A DNA stretch of 64,000 nucleotides from FEN-33 sp963768775 (GCA_963768775.1 CAVYIY010000008.1:186001-250000); one strand, 5' to 3'; positions 1-9,092 are shown, counted from the stretch's first letter. Notes: a model not told the origin generated them from the letters alone. Numbers and translations are program-made.

Positions 1-791
1 CCGCAAGTTGTTCGACGCTCTCCACTGCCGCCAATCGGGCGAACTCCGCCTTATCGAACTCCTCGCCGCCTTCGATGAAGAAGCTGATGATCTTCTCGGC
101 GCTGAGCCCCTCGCGCTTCAACTTCAGGAGGGTCATCAGATTGGTCACGTCGATTTCCCTGCGGATGTGAAGCATGAGGAATCGCGAGCCTGGCGCGTTC
201 TTGCCGCCAACGGTGGCCAACAGGCCGTCGTAGAACTGCTTGTCCAGATAGTCCTCTACGGGTTGTAGCGTACCCGCGATGTCATACTCGGCCCTAATTT
301 CCTCTGGAATCGCCATGCCATAGGACTTTAGGGCATCGAGGATCTCTGAGATCGATCCGAGGGAGAGGAGGACGTTAAGGTCTTCCTCCTTCAGCTTTCC
401 AGCGGGCACTATGTCCTCTCGTACTGCGTCCAGCGTGGCGCCGTAGTACTTGCCACGGAGAATCGTCTTGACGTTCCATTGGTCCCAGCGGTTCAGATAG
501 GACTCCACCATGTCCCTCAGCTCGCCTTGAGTGAACCCGAGGATCTCCTTGTAGATCCGGGCGAGGTTCCGGCTGGTGCCCAGCTCGATCAGGTTCACGC
601 CTTCGTAGCGGGACGCCGAGCTCGGTCATCTCCGTCTCGTAATTGGTCTCACCCAGGAATCGCCCGATCTCGTTCAGGTCCATCATCAGGAGCTTGGGGT
701 AGGTGTCCTTGTCGAGCAGTGCGCTCTTCTTCGCCCTGACCCTGGCACAGGCGTATGCGTAATTGCCCTTTCTACCCCTGGATGGCCACAT
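1..791 (-). CDS. atpC: A/V-type ATP synthase subunit C (partial, frameshifted)
   Basis: Subunit C (AC39/d family) forms the socket that couples the central stalk of the A-type ATPase to the membrane rotor. The N-terminus carries the family-typical GNYAYACARVRAKKSALL. The rest reads as AC39 sequence (for example YLNRWDQWNVKTILRGKYYG, with a downstream helix-rich repeat), but only after a one-base shift near 605-625, where the frame moves from ...TEMTELG to YEGVNLIELGTSRNLARIYK. The gene starts at ATG 791, five bases after the subunit E stop, and runs off the left edge, so the C-terminus is missing. Genes F, A, B and D would be expected next, outside the window. The identity is secure. The frameshift looks like a one-base insertion in the assembly rather than decay, because both frames stay conserved. 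Confidence 0.88.
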
Positions 792-795
792 TCTT

Positions 796-1351
796 TCACC
801 CGAACAAGATATTTGATACGTTCTTCAATTCCTTCTCCCAGACGCCCTCAAGCATGGTCCTGAAACGATAGTCCAGGCGGAACATGCCATCCTTCGACTC
901 GAGGATGAGCCCGCCTCCATCTCGATTTCTTGTATCGAACCGGCGCCGTCGACTCCGGACAGCAGCTTGGACTCTCCCTTGGGACAGAAGACTTTCGGCT
1001 GCGGGATGATTTTGGCTCCATTGGTGAGCAATTTGGCGTACAGTCGGGCCTTCTCCGGATCTGGCATCGTTGCGAGATCCTTCAGGGTGCCCGCAGAGAC
1101 CGGTCCAGCACGTCCTTCCTCACGTTCAGGACGATCCTCTTTGCCTCCAGCTCGGCGCTCGAAATCTCCTGCTGCCTCAGCCGCCTTATCGTCTCGTCGA
1201 GCTCCTTCTGCTGCTCCAGCTTCTTGGCGGCTATGCTCTCCTCCGCCTGCTGGAGAATGGAGGCTTTCTCCTTCTCCGCTATCGCTATAAGCTGGCTGGC
1301 GTCCTTTCTGGCGCTCTCCAGTATATTCTCGACCACCTTGTCTAGCGCCAT
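796..1351 (-). CDS. atpE: A/V-type ATP synthase subunit E (frameshifted)
   Basis: Subunit E is the peripheral-stalk partner of subunit H. The first 80 residues from ATG 1351 are a long charged coiled coil (VVENILESARKDASQLIAIA onward), as expected for this subunit. The reading frame then breaks twice. Near 1085 the frame moves to one containing LKDLATMPDPEKARLYAKLL, and near 918 it moves to one containing LILESKDGMFRLDYRFRTML and the normal C-terminus ending WEKELKNVSNILFG. Joined together the pieces give about 185 residues, the usual family length. Each break is best explained by one missing base. The gene lies between proteolipid K and subunit C in the canonical H-I-K-E-C order and is separated from K by about 30 bp. 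Confidence 0.85.
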
Positions 1352-1380
1352 GAACAGACCTCGTTTCCTTTCCCGAGCGC

Positions 1381-1605
1381 TTAAACCATCTTTGTCCAGA
1401 GCAGGATAGCCATGACCAGTCCGAAGATGACGATCGTCTCTGGAATGACAGTCAGGATCAGACCCTTACCGAAGTTCTTTTGGTCCTCGGCCATCGCGCC
1501 GACAGCCGCGGCACCGATGTCCTTCTCTGCCCAACCGGACCCAAGTCCGGCCATTCCAACTGCCAATCCTGCGCCGATTGCAATCAAACCTGCTTCTATT
1601 GCCAT
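1381..1605 (-). CDS. atpK: A/V-type ATP synthase proteolipid subunit K (c ring)
   Basis: This is a 74-residue two-helix proteolipid that forms the rotor ring. Helix 1 is glycine/alanine rich (GLIAIGAGLAVGMAGLGSGW). Helix 2 contains the ion-binding glutamate in VIPETIVIFGLVMAILLW. It is a single hairpin, not one of the duplicated or triplicated K proteins found in some methanogens. I chose ATG 1605 over the GTG at 1614 because a GAGGTG ribosome-binding site sits just upstream of it, overlapping the stop of subunit I, so the two genes are translationally coupled. Whether the ring carries H+ or Na+ cannot be settled from the motif seen here. Confidence 0.93.
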   Translation of the reverse strand: MAIEAGLIAIGAGLAVGMAGLGSGWAEKDIGAAAVGAMAEDQKNFGKGLILTVIPETIVIFGLVMAILLWTKMV

Positions 1606-1610
1606 TCTTT

Positions 1611-3644
1611 TCACCTCTCGCTTGTATTCTCGCTTGTATACTTCCTAACGATCTTTAGCGGATTGAACACTAACCCGCCTCCCTCGTAGAACTTTTGGAA
1701 TAGTTCGACATAGTGGAGCCTGATTCCGTGAATGCCAGCCGAGATGACCGCCAGTATGAAGATCATCAGATGGCCGATCATGAATATGGCGATGGCCGCG
1801 ATGATCGCCACTCCCCCGATGGGCGCGACCATCTCTATCGCGATCATATTGAACGCCAAGGCCATGCCCGCCTTGGACATGCCGATGGCCGCCAGACGAG
1901 TGTAGGACACGACGTTGCTCATCAGCGCCGGAAGCTCTAATATCGCCTGCCCACCCTCTCCTTTGAAGGAGATTATGATGCCGGGCAGAAGCAGTGCCAG
2001 GCCGATTATCATCCGGGGATCATCGAAGCCGACTGGCTTATTGAGTATCAGCACGTCGATGATGAACAGGAATAGGAATGCGCCGCCCAACAGGATCATC
2101 GTCCAGCCGACCTTGTGGAACACCGCATGCTTGAATCCGTGCCTGATGCTCTCGTTGTATATCCCCAGGATGTAGCCAATGAGCAGGTGAGCGAACCCAA
2201 TCCAGATGGTGATGTAAAGCAGGAGCTTGACGTCATGCAGCTTGCTCAGGAAGCCCAGGGAGGGAAGCTGGAAGCCTAAAAGCGAAGACCAGGAAAGCTC
2301 ATTCCCCAATGGGAACTCAGCATGCAGCTGGTTCATGGTGAATCCGGGCTCAAGCACCCATTGCGGGCCGAAGTGCATCCCAAAGGCCTCGCCGAACAAC
2401 AGGAAGCCGAATATCGTCGCCCACAATCCGCCGAAAAGCAACATGGTGGAGATGGTGCGCCATTCCTGGCTATGGCACTTTCGCAGCCCCAGGACGCCTA
2501 GGGCCATGAAGGGGATGCCGTAGCCGATGTCCCCCACCATCAGGCCGAAGAATATCGGGAATGTGATAGAGATCATGATGGTCGGGTCGATCTCGCCGTA
2601 CTTTGGCGTCGAGATCAGCTCAGTAAGATAGGCAAACAGATTGACTGGCCGCCTGTGGGACGTTCTGGTGGGCGCCTCTTCCATAACGTGAGCTTCAGCA
2701 CCGGCATGCGCCTCCTCCGGGTGGATATGCTCCATCCTGGGGGCGATCTCCAATACCTCGAGGTGAACGTCTTCGCCCAATTTGCCTTGAAGGGCCTGCT
2801 GCACCTGTGAGATGGATTTCTGCGGGACCCAAGCATCGATGAGGAAGGAGTGCTCGGTCGAACCGATCCTGAGCGGGAATTCGGCCTTCTCCACCACTAT
2901 GCTGAGGTGCTCTTCCGAGGCCAGGATGAACGCCTCGTGCTTCTTGCGAAGCAGGCTGATCTTCTCCGTGGCTTCTGCCAATGAGCCGCCCAGCGCCTCG
3001 AGCTCCGCATCGATGGCTTTCGTCGCTTCCAGCGGGTCTCCCTTTCCAGATGGAGGAGGTACCTCCGTGAAACCGTGCTGAATGAGAATCCTTTGAGCGT
3101 CTGCCGCTTGGTCCTTTGCAACGAAGACCGCAACGAATTTGGCATCCGGTGAGGCGAAGATCTCGTATCGGTCCAATGCCTCATTCAAAGTGGCGGCCGG
3201 ATCGCTGCGCACTATACCGGTGAAGACTGAGAGGTTTTCGTATCCCTTGTACAAGTCGACCTCGAGGGGCAGGACCTCGAAGGGCTCGAGCGCCTGCTTC
3301 GCCGCCTCCAGATCGTGGATTCGGTTCTGGATGCGGCTCTTGGATTCCACTGCTCCAGTGATCTCGACGTCCAAGGTGATGAGGACGTCGTCGACCTCTT
3401 CCTCTATCTTGGACAACGATATCTTTTCCGCGGGCCTCTTGTCGACCACCTCTAGCTCCTTCTCCGCTGAACGGAGCTTGAGCAGCCTTTGAGACGCCTC
3501 CGAGGCGACGGGGAGAGGTGTCCCCAGAGTGAAGCCTTCCTCCTCCGAGGAGAAGTCGATGGGCTGCAGTGCCTCTAGACTGTAGAGTACATCTATGGTT
3601 TCCTTGATGCGGGTTTTTGATCCTACGATGAGGATCTTCGTCAT
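1611..3644 (-). CDS. atpI: A/V-type ATP synthase subunit I (a-type membrane stator)
   Basis: Subunit I is the large membrane stator that carries the ion half-channels facing the K ring. The protein is about 677 residues. Its N-terminal half is soluble and rich in coiled coil (heptad-like segments around residues 60-130 and 220-260). The C-terminal half has about seven to eight membrane spans and ends in the conserved block IHGIRLHYVELFQKFYEGGG. ATG 3644 directly follows the TAA of subunit H, so I prefer it to the ATG at 3662 inside H. The frame is intact over 2 kb, in contrast to the neighbouring E and C genes. Confidence 0.95.
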   Translation of the reverse strand: MTKILIVGSKTRIKETIDVLYSLEALQPIDFSSEEEGFTLGTPLPVASEASQRLLKLRSAEKELEVVDKRPAEKISLSKIEEEVDDVLITLDVEITGAVESKSRIQNRIHDLEAAKQALEPFEVLPLEVDLYKGYENLSVFTGIVRSDPAATLNEALDRYEIFASPDAKFVAVFVAKDQAADAQRILIQHGFTEVPPPSGKGDPLEATKAIDAELEALGGSLAEATEKISLLRKKHEAFILASEEHLSIVVEKAEFPLRIGSTEHSFLIDAWVPQKSISQVQQALQGKLGEDVHLEVLEIAPRMEHIHPEEAHAGAEAHVMEEAPTRTSHRRPVNLFAYLTELISTPKYGEIDPTIMISITFPIFFGLMVGDIGYGIPFMALGVLGLRKCHSQEWRTISTMLLFGGLWATIFGFLLFGEAFGMHFGPQWVLEPGFTMNQLHAEFPLGNELSWSSLLGFQLPSLGFLSKLHDVKLLLYITIWIGFAHLLIGYILGIYNESIRHGFKHAVFHKVGWTMILLGGAFLFLFIIDVLILNKPVGFDDPRMIIGLALLLPGIIISFKGEGGQAILELPALMSNVVSYTRLAAIGMSKAGMALAFNMIAIEMVAPIGGVAIIAAIAIFMIGHLMIFILAVISAGIHGIRLHYVELFQKFYEGGGLVFNPLKIVRKYTSENTSER

Positions 3645-3645
3645 T

Positions 3646-3981
3646 TTATCTGGAAGTAGCATCGACGGTCCTCTCGAAGCGTTCCTTGAGATGACTCTTC
3701 GCCCTCGGGATGTTGTTGGCCGCCTTGACCTTGAGCCTTTCTGCCTCTTCCTCGCCCTTCTTCAGGAGCTCGCTTCTTTGCGATGCGATTTTTGCTCTCT
3801 CTTGGGCTAATGCTGAGTCACGTTTCACCTTCATTTCGTCCTCCGCTTCCCTGATCATGCGGACAGACTCCTTCCTGGCATTGGCAACAATGACCTTGGA
3901 CCCTTCTTCGGCCTCGGCAGTGTATTCCTTCGCCTTGGACTCAGCATCCTTGATCTTAACGAGAATTTCTGCCCTGCTCAC
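3646..3981 (-). CDS. atpH: A/V-type ATP synthase subunit H (peripheral stalk)
   Basis: This is a small, highly charged, almost fully coiled-coil protein of about 111 residues (KIKDAESKAKEYTAEAEEG and onward) at the head of the ATPase operon. It matches subunit H (AhaH), which pairs with subunit E in the peripheral stalk. The start is probably GTG 3981, giving MSRAEILVKIKDAE, preceded by a GGGGGAAG ribosome-binding site. ATG 4008 is an in-frame alternative that adds nine residues. It is followed immediately by subunit I. The family call rests on coiled-coil character and operon position more than on motifs. Confidence 0.8.
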   Translation of the reverse strand: MSRAEILVKIKDAESKAKEYTAEAEEGSKVIVANARKESVRMIREAEDEMKVKRDSALAQERAKIASQRSELLKKGEEEAERLKVKAANNIPRAKSHLKERFERTVDATSR

Positions 3982-4132
3982 TGGGCTTCCCCCGAAGTCT
4001 GACAGCAATATTCTAGCTTTATTTTAACCTTTGGGAGCAGAGACCGGAAGCCTTGTGTGGCAAAAAGGAAAAAAAAGAGCTTGTTGTTTGCAATTCATCC
4101 ATGCAATTGCGGATTTGGTGAAATCATTGAAC

Positions 4133-4579
4133 TCATGGAGCATGCCGACGAACGACCACCATGCTCTCGTTCATGATAGCCTTCGAGAGCGGGTCTTCGT
4201 ATTCGTCCTTATAGATTACTTCTATTATGCCGGCATTGACCAGGATCTTGGCGCACATCACGCAGGGGAAGTTCGTGGTGTATATGGAGGCGTCCTTGAT
4301 GCTCGCCCCGAAATAGGCCGCTTGGATCACGGCGTTCTGCTCGGCATGGACCCCGCGGCAGAGCTCATGCCTCGTTCCCGATTCAATATTGTTCTGCGTT
4401 CTGACGCAGCCGACCTCGGCGCAATGCCTCAGGCCTTTTGGCGCTCCGTTGTATCCTGTGGTCAGGACGCGCTTCTCCTTGACCACGACGGCACCGACCT
4501 GGCGTCTGAGGCAGGTCGAGCGGGTCGCTACCAGGTCCGCCATGCGCATGAAGTAGGTATCGTTATCGGGCCGAGACAT
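4133..4579 (-). CDS. Deoxycytidylate (dCMP) deaminase family protein
   Basis: This is a 148-residue zinc deaminase of the ComE/dCMP deaminase family, which converts dCMP to dUMP for thymidylate synthesis. The catalytic HAE is at residues 78-80 (GVHAEQNAV). The second zinc-binding pair is the PCVMC motif (C106, C109). An extra His/Cys cluster upstream (residues 52-58 and 71-74) resembles the second zinc site of dCMP deaminases. The gene stands alone, divergent from the signal peptidase gene with 98 bp between them. A TATA-like CTAAAAAA in that gap could serve either gene. The family assignment is firm; substrate is inferred from the family. Confidence 0.9.
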   Translation of the reverse strand: MSRPDNDTYFMRMADLVATRSTCLRRQVGAVVVKEKRVLTTGYNGAPKGLRHCAEVGCVRTQNNIESGTRHELCRGVHAEQNAVIQAAYFGASIKDASIYTTNFPCVMCAKILVNAGIIEVIYKDEYEDPLSKAIMNESMVVVRRHAP

Positions 4580-4677
4580 TATCCCTGGCAGTCGCGAGCG
4601 CCCCTAAAAAACTTCTGGTCACCGCATATGGATGGGCGTGCGGAATCGGGGTTGGAGAATAATGAAATAGATTAAGG

Positions 4678-5718
4678 ATGTTTGAAGTGAGCGTGTCCGA
4701 GGCGGCCAAGAAGGTCATGGGGGTCGTAAAGAGCCTGCGCGGTTTCATCATCGCCGCCGCCATAGTATTGATTATCATTGGCGCCCTGGTCCTTTACTCC
4801 GGAGCTTGGCCGCCGCTCGTGGTAGTCGAATCGAGGAGCATGCAGCACTCGAACGCCGAGTCATTCATTGGCGTGGTCGACACGGGCGATATGGTCATCC
4901 TGAAGAAGGTCGGGGGCATCGGGGAAATCCGACCCTATCTGGACAGCCTGGCTGACGGCTATCAGACCTATGGCGAGTATGGCGATGTCGTCATCTACAA
5001 GCCTTATGGGTCGGACTCGAGGACCCCGATCATCCACCGGGCGTTGTTGCGAATGGATTACAATGCCAGCGGCGGGGGATTCGACATCCCTGTCTTGGGC
5101 GAGATTCCATCCACAATGTGGAGCGTGATCGGCGGGCCGAAAGACTGGCACAATATGAAGTCGGAGATTGTCCTGACGGGCATCGGCTACAATCAGGTCA
5201 GCGTCAGGTTGAACCTCTCTCTCATGCTCAGCCACTTCGCTCAGCTCGGCATGGTCCCGTTCGGCGGACTGGTCACCCTGGGGGACAACAACCAGGGCAT
5301 CGTCGACCAATCGACCGACATCTGCTGGACGCCGGTCAGGGCAGACTGGGTCGATGGCGTTGCGAGGGGAGAGCTGCCCTGGTTCGGGCTCCTCAAATTG
5401 TGGATCACCGGCCCGACTCCCGATGGACCGGTGCCAGAGAACTCCAAGACAGACCTGTTCGTTTCCCTGGGCCTACTGATCGGAGGTCCGATTGCCATCG
5501 ACGTTTCTTCGGTAATCCTCGAACGCAAGGGCAAGCATCCAGTAGCCTGGCTGAAGCGGAAGCTGGGATTCAAAGAAAAGGCCGTGGCGCCAAAGGATGA
5601 GCCTGCGCCAGATGCTAAGGTGGCAGAGACCCAGGATGAGAATAAAAAGAAGAAAGGCTCGGAGGCTGCATCACAGCGGTCTACGAGCCAAAAGAATAAC
5701 AATAAAGGTCGCAGGTGA
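4678..5718 (+). CDS. Archaeal-type signal peptidase I (S26B-like)
   Basis: This membrane serine protease should remove signal peptides outside the cytoplasmic membrane. The domains in order are a cytoplasmic N-terminus, a membrane anchor at about 21-41, the catalytic domain, a second hydrophobic segment at about 258-280, and a Lys/Glu/Ala-rich cytoplasmic tail. The catalytic serine is S54 in ESRSMQH. H120 (PIIHR) takes the place of the bacterial lysine, as known for archaeal/ER-type enzymes. D203 lies in LGDNN. At 346 residues it is longer than simple archaeal enzymes because of inserts between the boxes and the charged tail. The likely substrates include the secreted proteins encoded at 39 and 62.7 kb (inference). 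Confidence 0.85.
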   Translation: MFEVSVSEAAKKVMGVVKSLRGFIIAAAIVLIIIGALVLYSGAWPPLVVVESRSMQHSNAESFIGVVDTGDMVILKKVGGIGEIRPYLDSLADGYQTYGEYGDVVIYKPYGSDSRTPIIHRALLRMDYNASGGGFDIPVLGEIPSTMWSVIGGPKDWHNMKSEIVLTGIGYNQVSVRLNLSLMLSHFAQLGMVPFGGLVTLGDNNQGIVDQSTDICWTPVRADWVDGVARGELPWFGLLKLWITGPTPDGPVPENSKTDLFVSLGLLIGGPIAIDVSSVILERKGKHPVAWLKRKLGFKEKAVAPKDEPAPDAKVAETQDENKKKKGSEAASQRSTSQKNNNKGRR

Positions 5719-5721
5719 AGA

Positions 5722-6958
5722 TCAGATCAGCGTGGTCTGGTTCTTCGGCTTGTAATTCTTCAATCCCTGCAGTACCTCATCTTCCTCCAACGTGCGTCTG
5801 GTCTCGATCATGGGGACGGCCAGCTCGATCTCCTTAGTCCTGCCTCCCCGTCCAAAGGATTTGACGCGCGCGTGGATTATGCCCAGCATGTCGAGCTCGG
5901 ATATCAGGTCCGTGACTCGCCTTTGCGTAAGCTGGGTGACCACGGCGGCCTTGCATAGATCCCTATAAGTCTCGTAGACGTCCCCCGTGGTCAGCCGGCC
6001 GTTGTTCTTCTCCTCGTTGATGATGATGCCCAGCAGAACGAGCTTCGATTGTGTGGGGAGGGTCTTCACCGCCTCGGTCACGCAATCGAGCTCAATCTTG
6101 TTCTTCGCCTTGTAGACGTGGACCTCACCGATCTTCTCGTCGCCTCCCCGTTCGGCGATCTCTGCCGCGATGCGGAGCAGGTCGAGAGCTCGTCGGGCGT
6201 CCCCGTGCTCCTGCGCGGCCAGCGCAGCGCACAACGGGACCACGGCCGGCTCGACGATGCCGTCGTCGAAGGCCAGCTTCGCCCTCTGGTTCAGGATGTC
6301 CTGGAGCTGCTCGGCGTTATAGGGCGGGAAGACCATCTTCTCCTCGCCCAGCCGGCTTTTGACCCTTGGGTCGAGGAACTCGGTGAACTTGAGGTCGTTA
6401 GATATCCCGATCAAGGAGACCCTGGCTTTCGTCAGGTCGTCGTTAATCTTCGAGAGGTGATAGAGCACGTCATCCCCGGATTTGTAGACCAGCTTGTCGA
6501 TCTCGTCCAGGACGATGATTATCACCCGGTTCTGCTCGTCTATCTTCTCCCGTAGGATGTTGTAGACCCTTTCCGTGCTCCAGCCAGTGAATGGGATGCG
6601 CTGGTCGAAGTCCTTGATGAACTGATTGCCGATGTTCTGCAGCACCCCGTACTGGGTGTCGACCACCTCGCAGTTCATGTAGAGGAAGATGACCCGATTC
6701 GGCTCCGAGTCTGCCTTCATGATCTCGTTGCCCGAGGTACTTGACGACCGCGGTCTTGCCGGTGCCAGTCTTCCCGAAGATGAGGATGTTGGACGGCCTC
6801 TCCCCCTTCAGGGCGGTGGCCATGATCTGCGCCAGCTGGTCGATCTGCTGCTGTCTGTGCGGCAGCGCGTCTGGAACGTAGGAGGGCCTCAAGATCTCCC
6901 GATTTCCTTTAAACAGCTGTTTCCCCTTCAGATACTGAGTGAAGACGTTGTCTTCCAT
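5722..6958 (-). CDS. cdc6: ORC1-type DNA replication initiator Orc1/Cdc6 (one frameshift)
   Basis: This AAA+ initiator binds ORB repeats at archaeal origins and recruits MCM. The N-terminus from ATG 6958 contains Walker A (FGKTGTGKTAVVKYLG, residues 61-76). The frame breaks near 6730, where ...KYLG continues one base later as NEIMKADSEPNRVIFLYMNC, best explained by one inserted G. The remainder has Walker B (VIIIVLDEIDKL), a sensor-1 region (VSLIGISNDL), the lid, and a C-terminal winged helix ending in IELAVPMIETRRTLEEDE. Total length is about 412 residues, normal for the family. The upstream intergenic region carries two ORB-like elements, so the gene probably sits at an origin and may regulate itself. 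Confidence 0.93.
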
Positions 6959-7001
6959 TCAATTCTCCCCCTCAATCGCGGATGCGATTCCGAAAAGGAC
7001 C

Positions 7002-7025
7002 CACCCCTTTATTTCCGATGGAAAT
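7002..7025 (-). promoter_or_regulatory. ORB-like origin recognition box 1
   Basis: The minus strand reads TTCCATCGGAAATAAAGGGG. This has the two halves of the archaeal ORB/mini-ORB: an imperfect TTCCAnnGGAAA dyad followed by a G-string. It lies 44 bp upstream of the orc1 start. Confidence 0.75.
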
Positions 7026-7151
7026 GAACGAATGTGGCTCTACACGGATGCAATCCATGAGAAGCGGAGGATTACTAGTAACTTCTTTTTATCTCGGAGG
7101 GGTGAATTCATTATAAGTCTGTTAATACGAACCTTCTAACTGCCGACCCCG

Positions 7152-7176
7152 ACCCCTTCATTTCCGGTGGAGAATC
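7152..7176 (-). promoter_or_regulatory. ORB-like origin recognition box 2
   Basis: The minus strand reads CTCCACCGGAAATGAAGGGG. It has the same dyad plus G-string as box 1 and the same orientation, about 150 bp away across an AT-rich tract. Confidence 0.78.
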
Positions 7177-7280
7177 TGGGGCCTTCTCCCCTCCCAGAAG
7201 AGGGATGGACGAAAGAGCTAATGAAGGGGACACCGCCTATTCGCTTCGAGATTGGAGATCGATAGGCGCGGAGGGGTATT

Positions 7281-8555
7281 ATTTCAACCCAAAAGGTCGG
7301 AATCGTCACATTGGATGAGAACGTTAGGGAGCTTGAGGAGTTAGCGTCGTCTGCCGGATACACCGTCATCTACGAGGTGATCCAGCGCCGGGAACGACCT
7401 GAGGCGACCACCTTCATCGGGCGGGGGAAGATTGAAGAGTTGAAGCTCGTTCTTTCGACCAGACCGGTCGAAGCGCTGTTGATAGACGGCGTCCTAAAAC
7501 CGTCCCAGCATTTCAACCTGGAGAACTCGCTGAAGGTCGAGTGCATTGACCGCGTCAGACTGGTGCTGAACATATTCACGACCAGAGCGAACGACCGGGA
7601 ATCCAGGCTCCAGGTGGAGAAGGCGAGGCTTCAATATGAGATTCCACTGCTGAAAGAATGGATTCACAGCGCCAAAATGGGCGAGCACCCCGGTTTCCTG
7701 GGAGGGGGCGAATACGCCGTCGACGTTTACTACGATTTAATCAAGAAAAGGATAAAGAGGATTGATGAAGAGCTGAAGTCAATCAATCAGTCACATATCA
7801 TCCGAAGGGGACAAAGACAGCAGAGAGGTCAGGCACTTATTAGTCTGGCTGGTTACACGAATGCTGGGAAATCCGCGCTGTTGAATGCTCTCACTGGTGG
7901 AATGGTCTTGGTGGAGAATAGGATGTTCTCAACTCTATCTACTACTACTAGAAAAATAAAGAACATGGATCGAACGGTGTTGATAACGGATACCATTGGT
8001 TTCTTGGACGATCTTCCCCCCTTCGTAATCGAAGCATTCAAGAATACGATCGAGGAGATCTTCACTGCTGACTTAGTGTTGTTGACTGTAGACTCTTCTG
8101 AAGCAAGAGAAGAGATAAGAAGGAAGATACTCACGTCAAAGAAGATATTGTATCCAGACCTATCACCAGAGAGAGTGATATTGGTTCTCAACAAGATTGA
8201 TGTCGGCCCCGGTCGGTATCTTGATGAAAAATTGTTATCGGAATGGATCGAATGCTTGGCCATCGTCAAAGTCTCAGCTGTGACCGGAGAGGGCATCGAT
8301 GCGCTTATGGAACGCGTCTCCGAATTCTTCATACCCCCGAACCGTTTTAAGATAAACCTGCCTCATTCCGACGGAAGCGAGAGCTTCATTTCGTCCCTGC
8401 GATCTTTGGAATGTCTCGAAGATGCTCGCTACGACGATTCGATTCATCTGCAAGGCGCATGTGAAATCAAGGACCTTGAGCGTATCAAGGCTCAAGTAGC
8501 GCTCTTGAAGGGGACATTCGAACTCGTTGGCCACCATTCAAAAGATGAGCAATAA
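7281..8555 (+). CDS. hflX: HflX-family ribosome-associated GTPase
   Basis: HflX is a GTPase that binds and splits stalled ribosomes. An N-terminal glycine-rich domain (EATTFIGRGKIEELK) and a coiled-coil linker precede the G domain. The G domain has G1 GYTNAGKS (about residues 180-187 counted from TTG 7311), G3 DTIGFLDDLP, and G4 NKID. The first usable canonical codon is TTG 7311. However, the frame is open upstream to 7266, and the residues IISTQKVGIVT just before the TTG look like the normal HflX N-terminus. ATT 7278 or 7281, preceded by GGAGGGG at 7270-7276, may therefore be the true start; the listed start uses ATT 7281. ORB elements lie on both sides of the gene. Confidence 0.9.
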   Translation: MSTQKVGIVTLDENVRELEELASSAGYTVIYEVIQRRERPEATTFIGRGKIEELKLVLSTRPVEALLIDGVLKPSQHFNLENSLKVECIDRVRLVLNIFTTRANDRESRLQVEKARLQYEIPLLKEWIHSAKMGEHPGFLGGGEYAVDVYYDLIKKRIKRIDEELKSINQSHIIRRGQRQQRGQALISLAGYTNAGKSALLNALTGGMVLVENRMFSTLSTTTRKIKNMDRTVLITDTIGFLDDLPPFVIEAFKNTIEEIFTADLVLLTVDSSEAREEIRRKILTSKKILYPDLSPERVILVLNKIDVGPGRYLDEKLLSEWIECLAIVKVSAVTGEGIDALMERVSEFFIPPNRFKINLPHSDGSESFISSLRSLECLEDARYDDSIHLQGACEIKDLERIKAQVALLKGTFELVGHHSKDEQ

Positions 8556-8611
8556 TCGGCCGGTGAAATGCAGCCGAACGAACCCGCTCGGCGGGGGAAG
8601 CGCGCGTCGCG

Positions 8612-8635
8612 TTCTCCAGTGGAAACAAAGGGGTC
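8612..8635 (+). promoter_or_regulatory. ORB-like origin recognition box 3
   Basis: The plus strand reads CTCCAGTGGAAACAAAGGGG, almost identical to the classical mini-ORB consensus. It lies in the short gap between the convergent hflX and 8647-8994 genes and faces the opposite way to boxes 1 and 2, so the three boxes flank hflX with inverted polarity. Confidence 0.8.
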
Positions 8636-8646
8636 CCCCTCGTGAA

Positions 8647-8994
8647 TCACTTGATGCCGAGGCGCTTTTTCTTCGCCATTAATTCATCCTCGAAACGTAA
8701 GGGGAGCTTCCAAGCGAGATACTCCGTGTCGTCCATATTCTTGATGAAGGCCGCCTTGCTCTCTTCCTCAATCAGCTTCTTGAAGTCACGTACGTTGCGC
8801 AGGTAGCCTGCGAGCCAGTAAAGGCCGAAGGCGAAGAGCATGAAGCCGACGATCACGGTCCAGTATGACCAGCCGCCGAAGCCCGCGCTCCCGGCGGTGA
8901 TGTCCGCGAGGCTGATGACGGTGAGCATGACGCCGACCAAGGTCATCAAGGCCGACAGCTCCAGCGCACGTTCGACGGCGAACGGTTTGGCCAT
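8647..8994 (-). CDS. Small membrane protein of unknown function
   Basis: This is a protein of about 115 residues with two predicted membrane helices (about 13-32, ALMTLVGVMLTVISLADI; and about 42-63, YWTVIVGFMLFAFGLYWLAG). A charged cytoplasmic C-terminal half follows (VRDFKKLIEEESKAAFIKNM) and ends in KKKRLGIK. I do not recognise a family. It is convergent with hflX and divergent from the next gene. ATG 8994 is preferred, with ATG 9003 three codons upstream as the alternative. Confidence 0.65.
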   Translation of the reverse strand: MAKPFAVERALELSALMTLVGVMLTVISLADITAGSAGFGGWSYWTVIVGFMLFAFGLYWLAGYLRNVRDFKKLIEEESKAAFIKNMDDTEYLAWKLPLRFEDELMAKKKRLGIK

Positions 8995-9092
8995 GAGGCG
9001 CAATCGGCAGGGGAGTATAATTCATTTTCTTCCTGCCTGGTAAGCTGATTTCAGCCGTTGGGCTGATAACGAAGGAATGCCAACTGCCCATC

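Larger units (their letters stand above)
6959..7277. other. Putative replication origin / orc1-hflX intergenic region
   Basis: This gene-free stretch of about 320 bp separates divergent orc1/cdc6 and hflX. It holds two strong ORB-like elements in the same orientation (7002-7025 and 7152-7176). Between them is an AT-rich segment (about 7062-7138, with GTAACTTCTTTTTATCTC and TTCATTATAAGTCTGTTAAT) that could be a duplex-unwinding element. A weaker half-site (AATGAAGGGG, 7222-7231) faces the other way. Orc1 beside ORB repeats and an AT-rich tract is the standard archaeal origin layout; the origin call itself is inference. Confidence 0.7.

Noticed and set aside
7222..7231. Possible fourth ORB (AATGAAGGGG) before hflX
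   Set aside because: Only the G-string half matches; the TTCCA/GGAAA dyad is missing, so I mention it as a weak half-site only.
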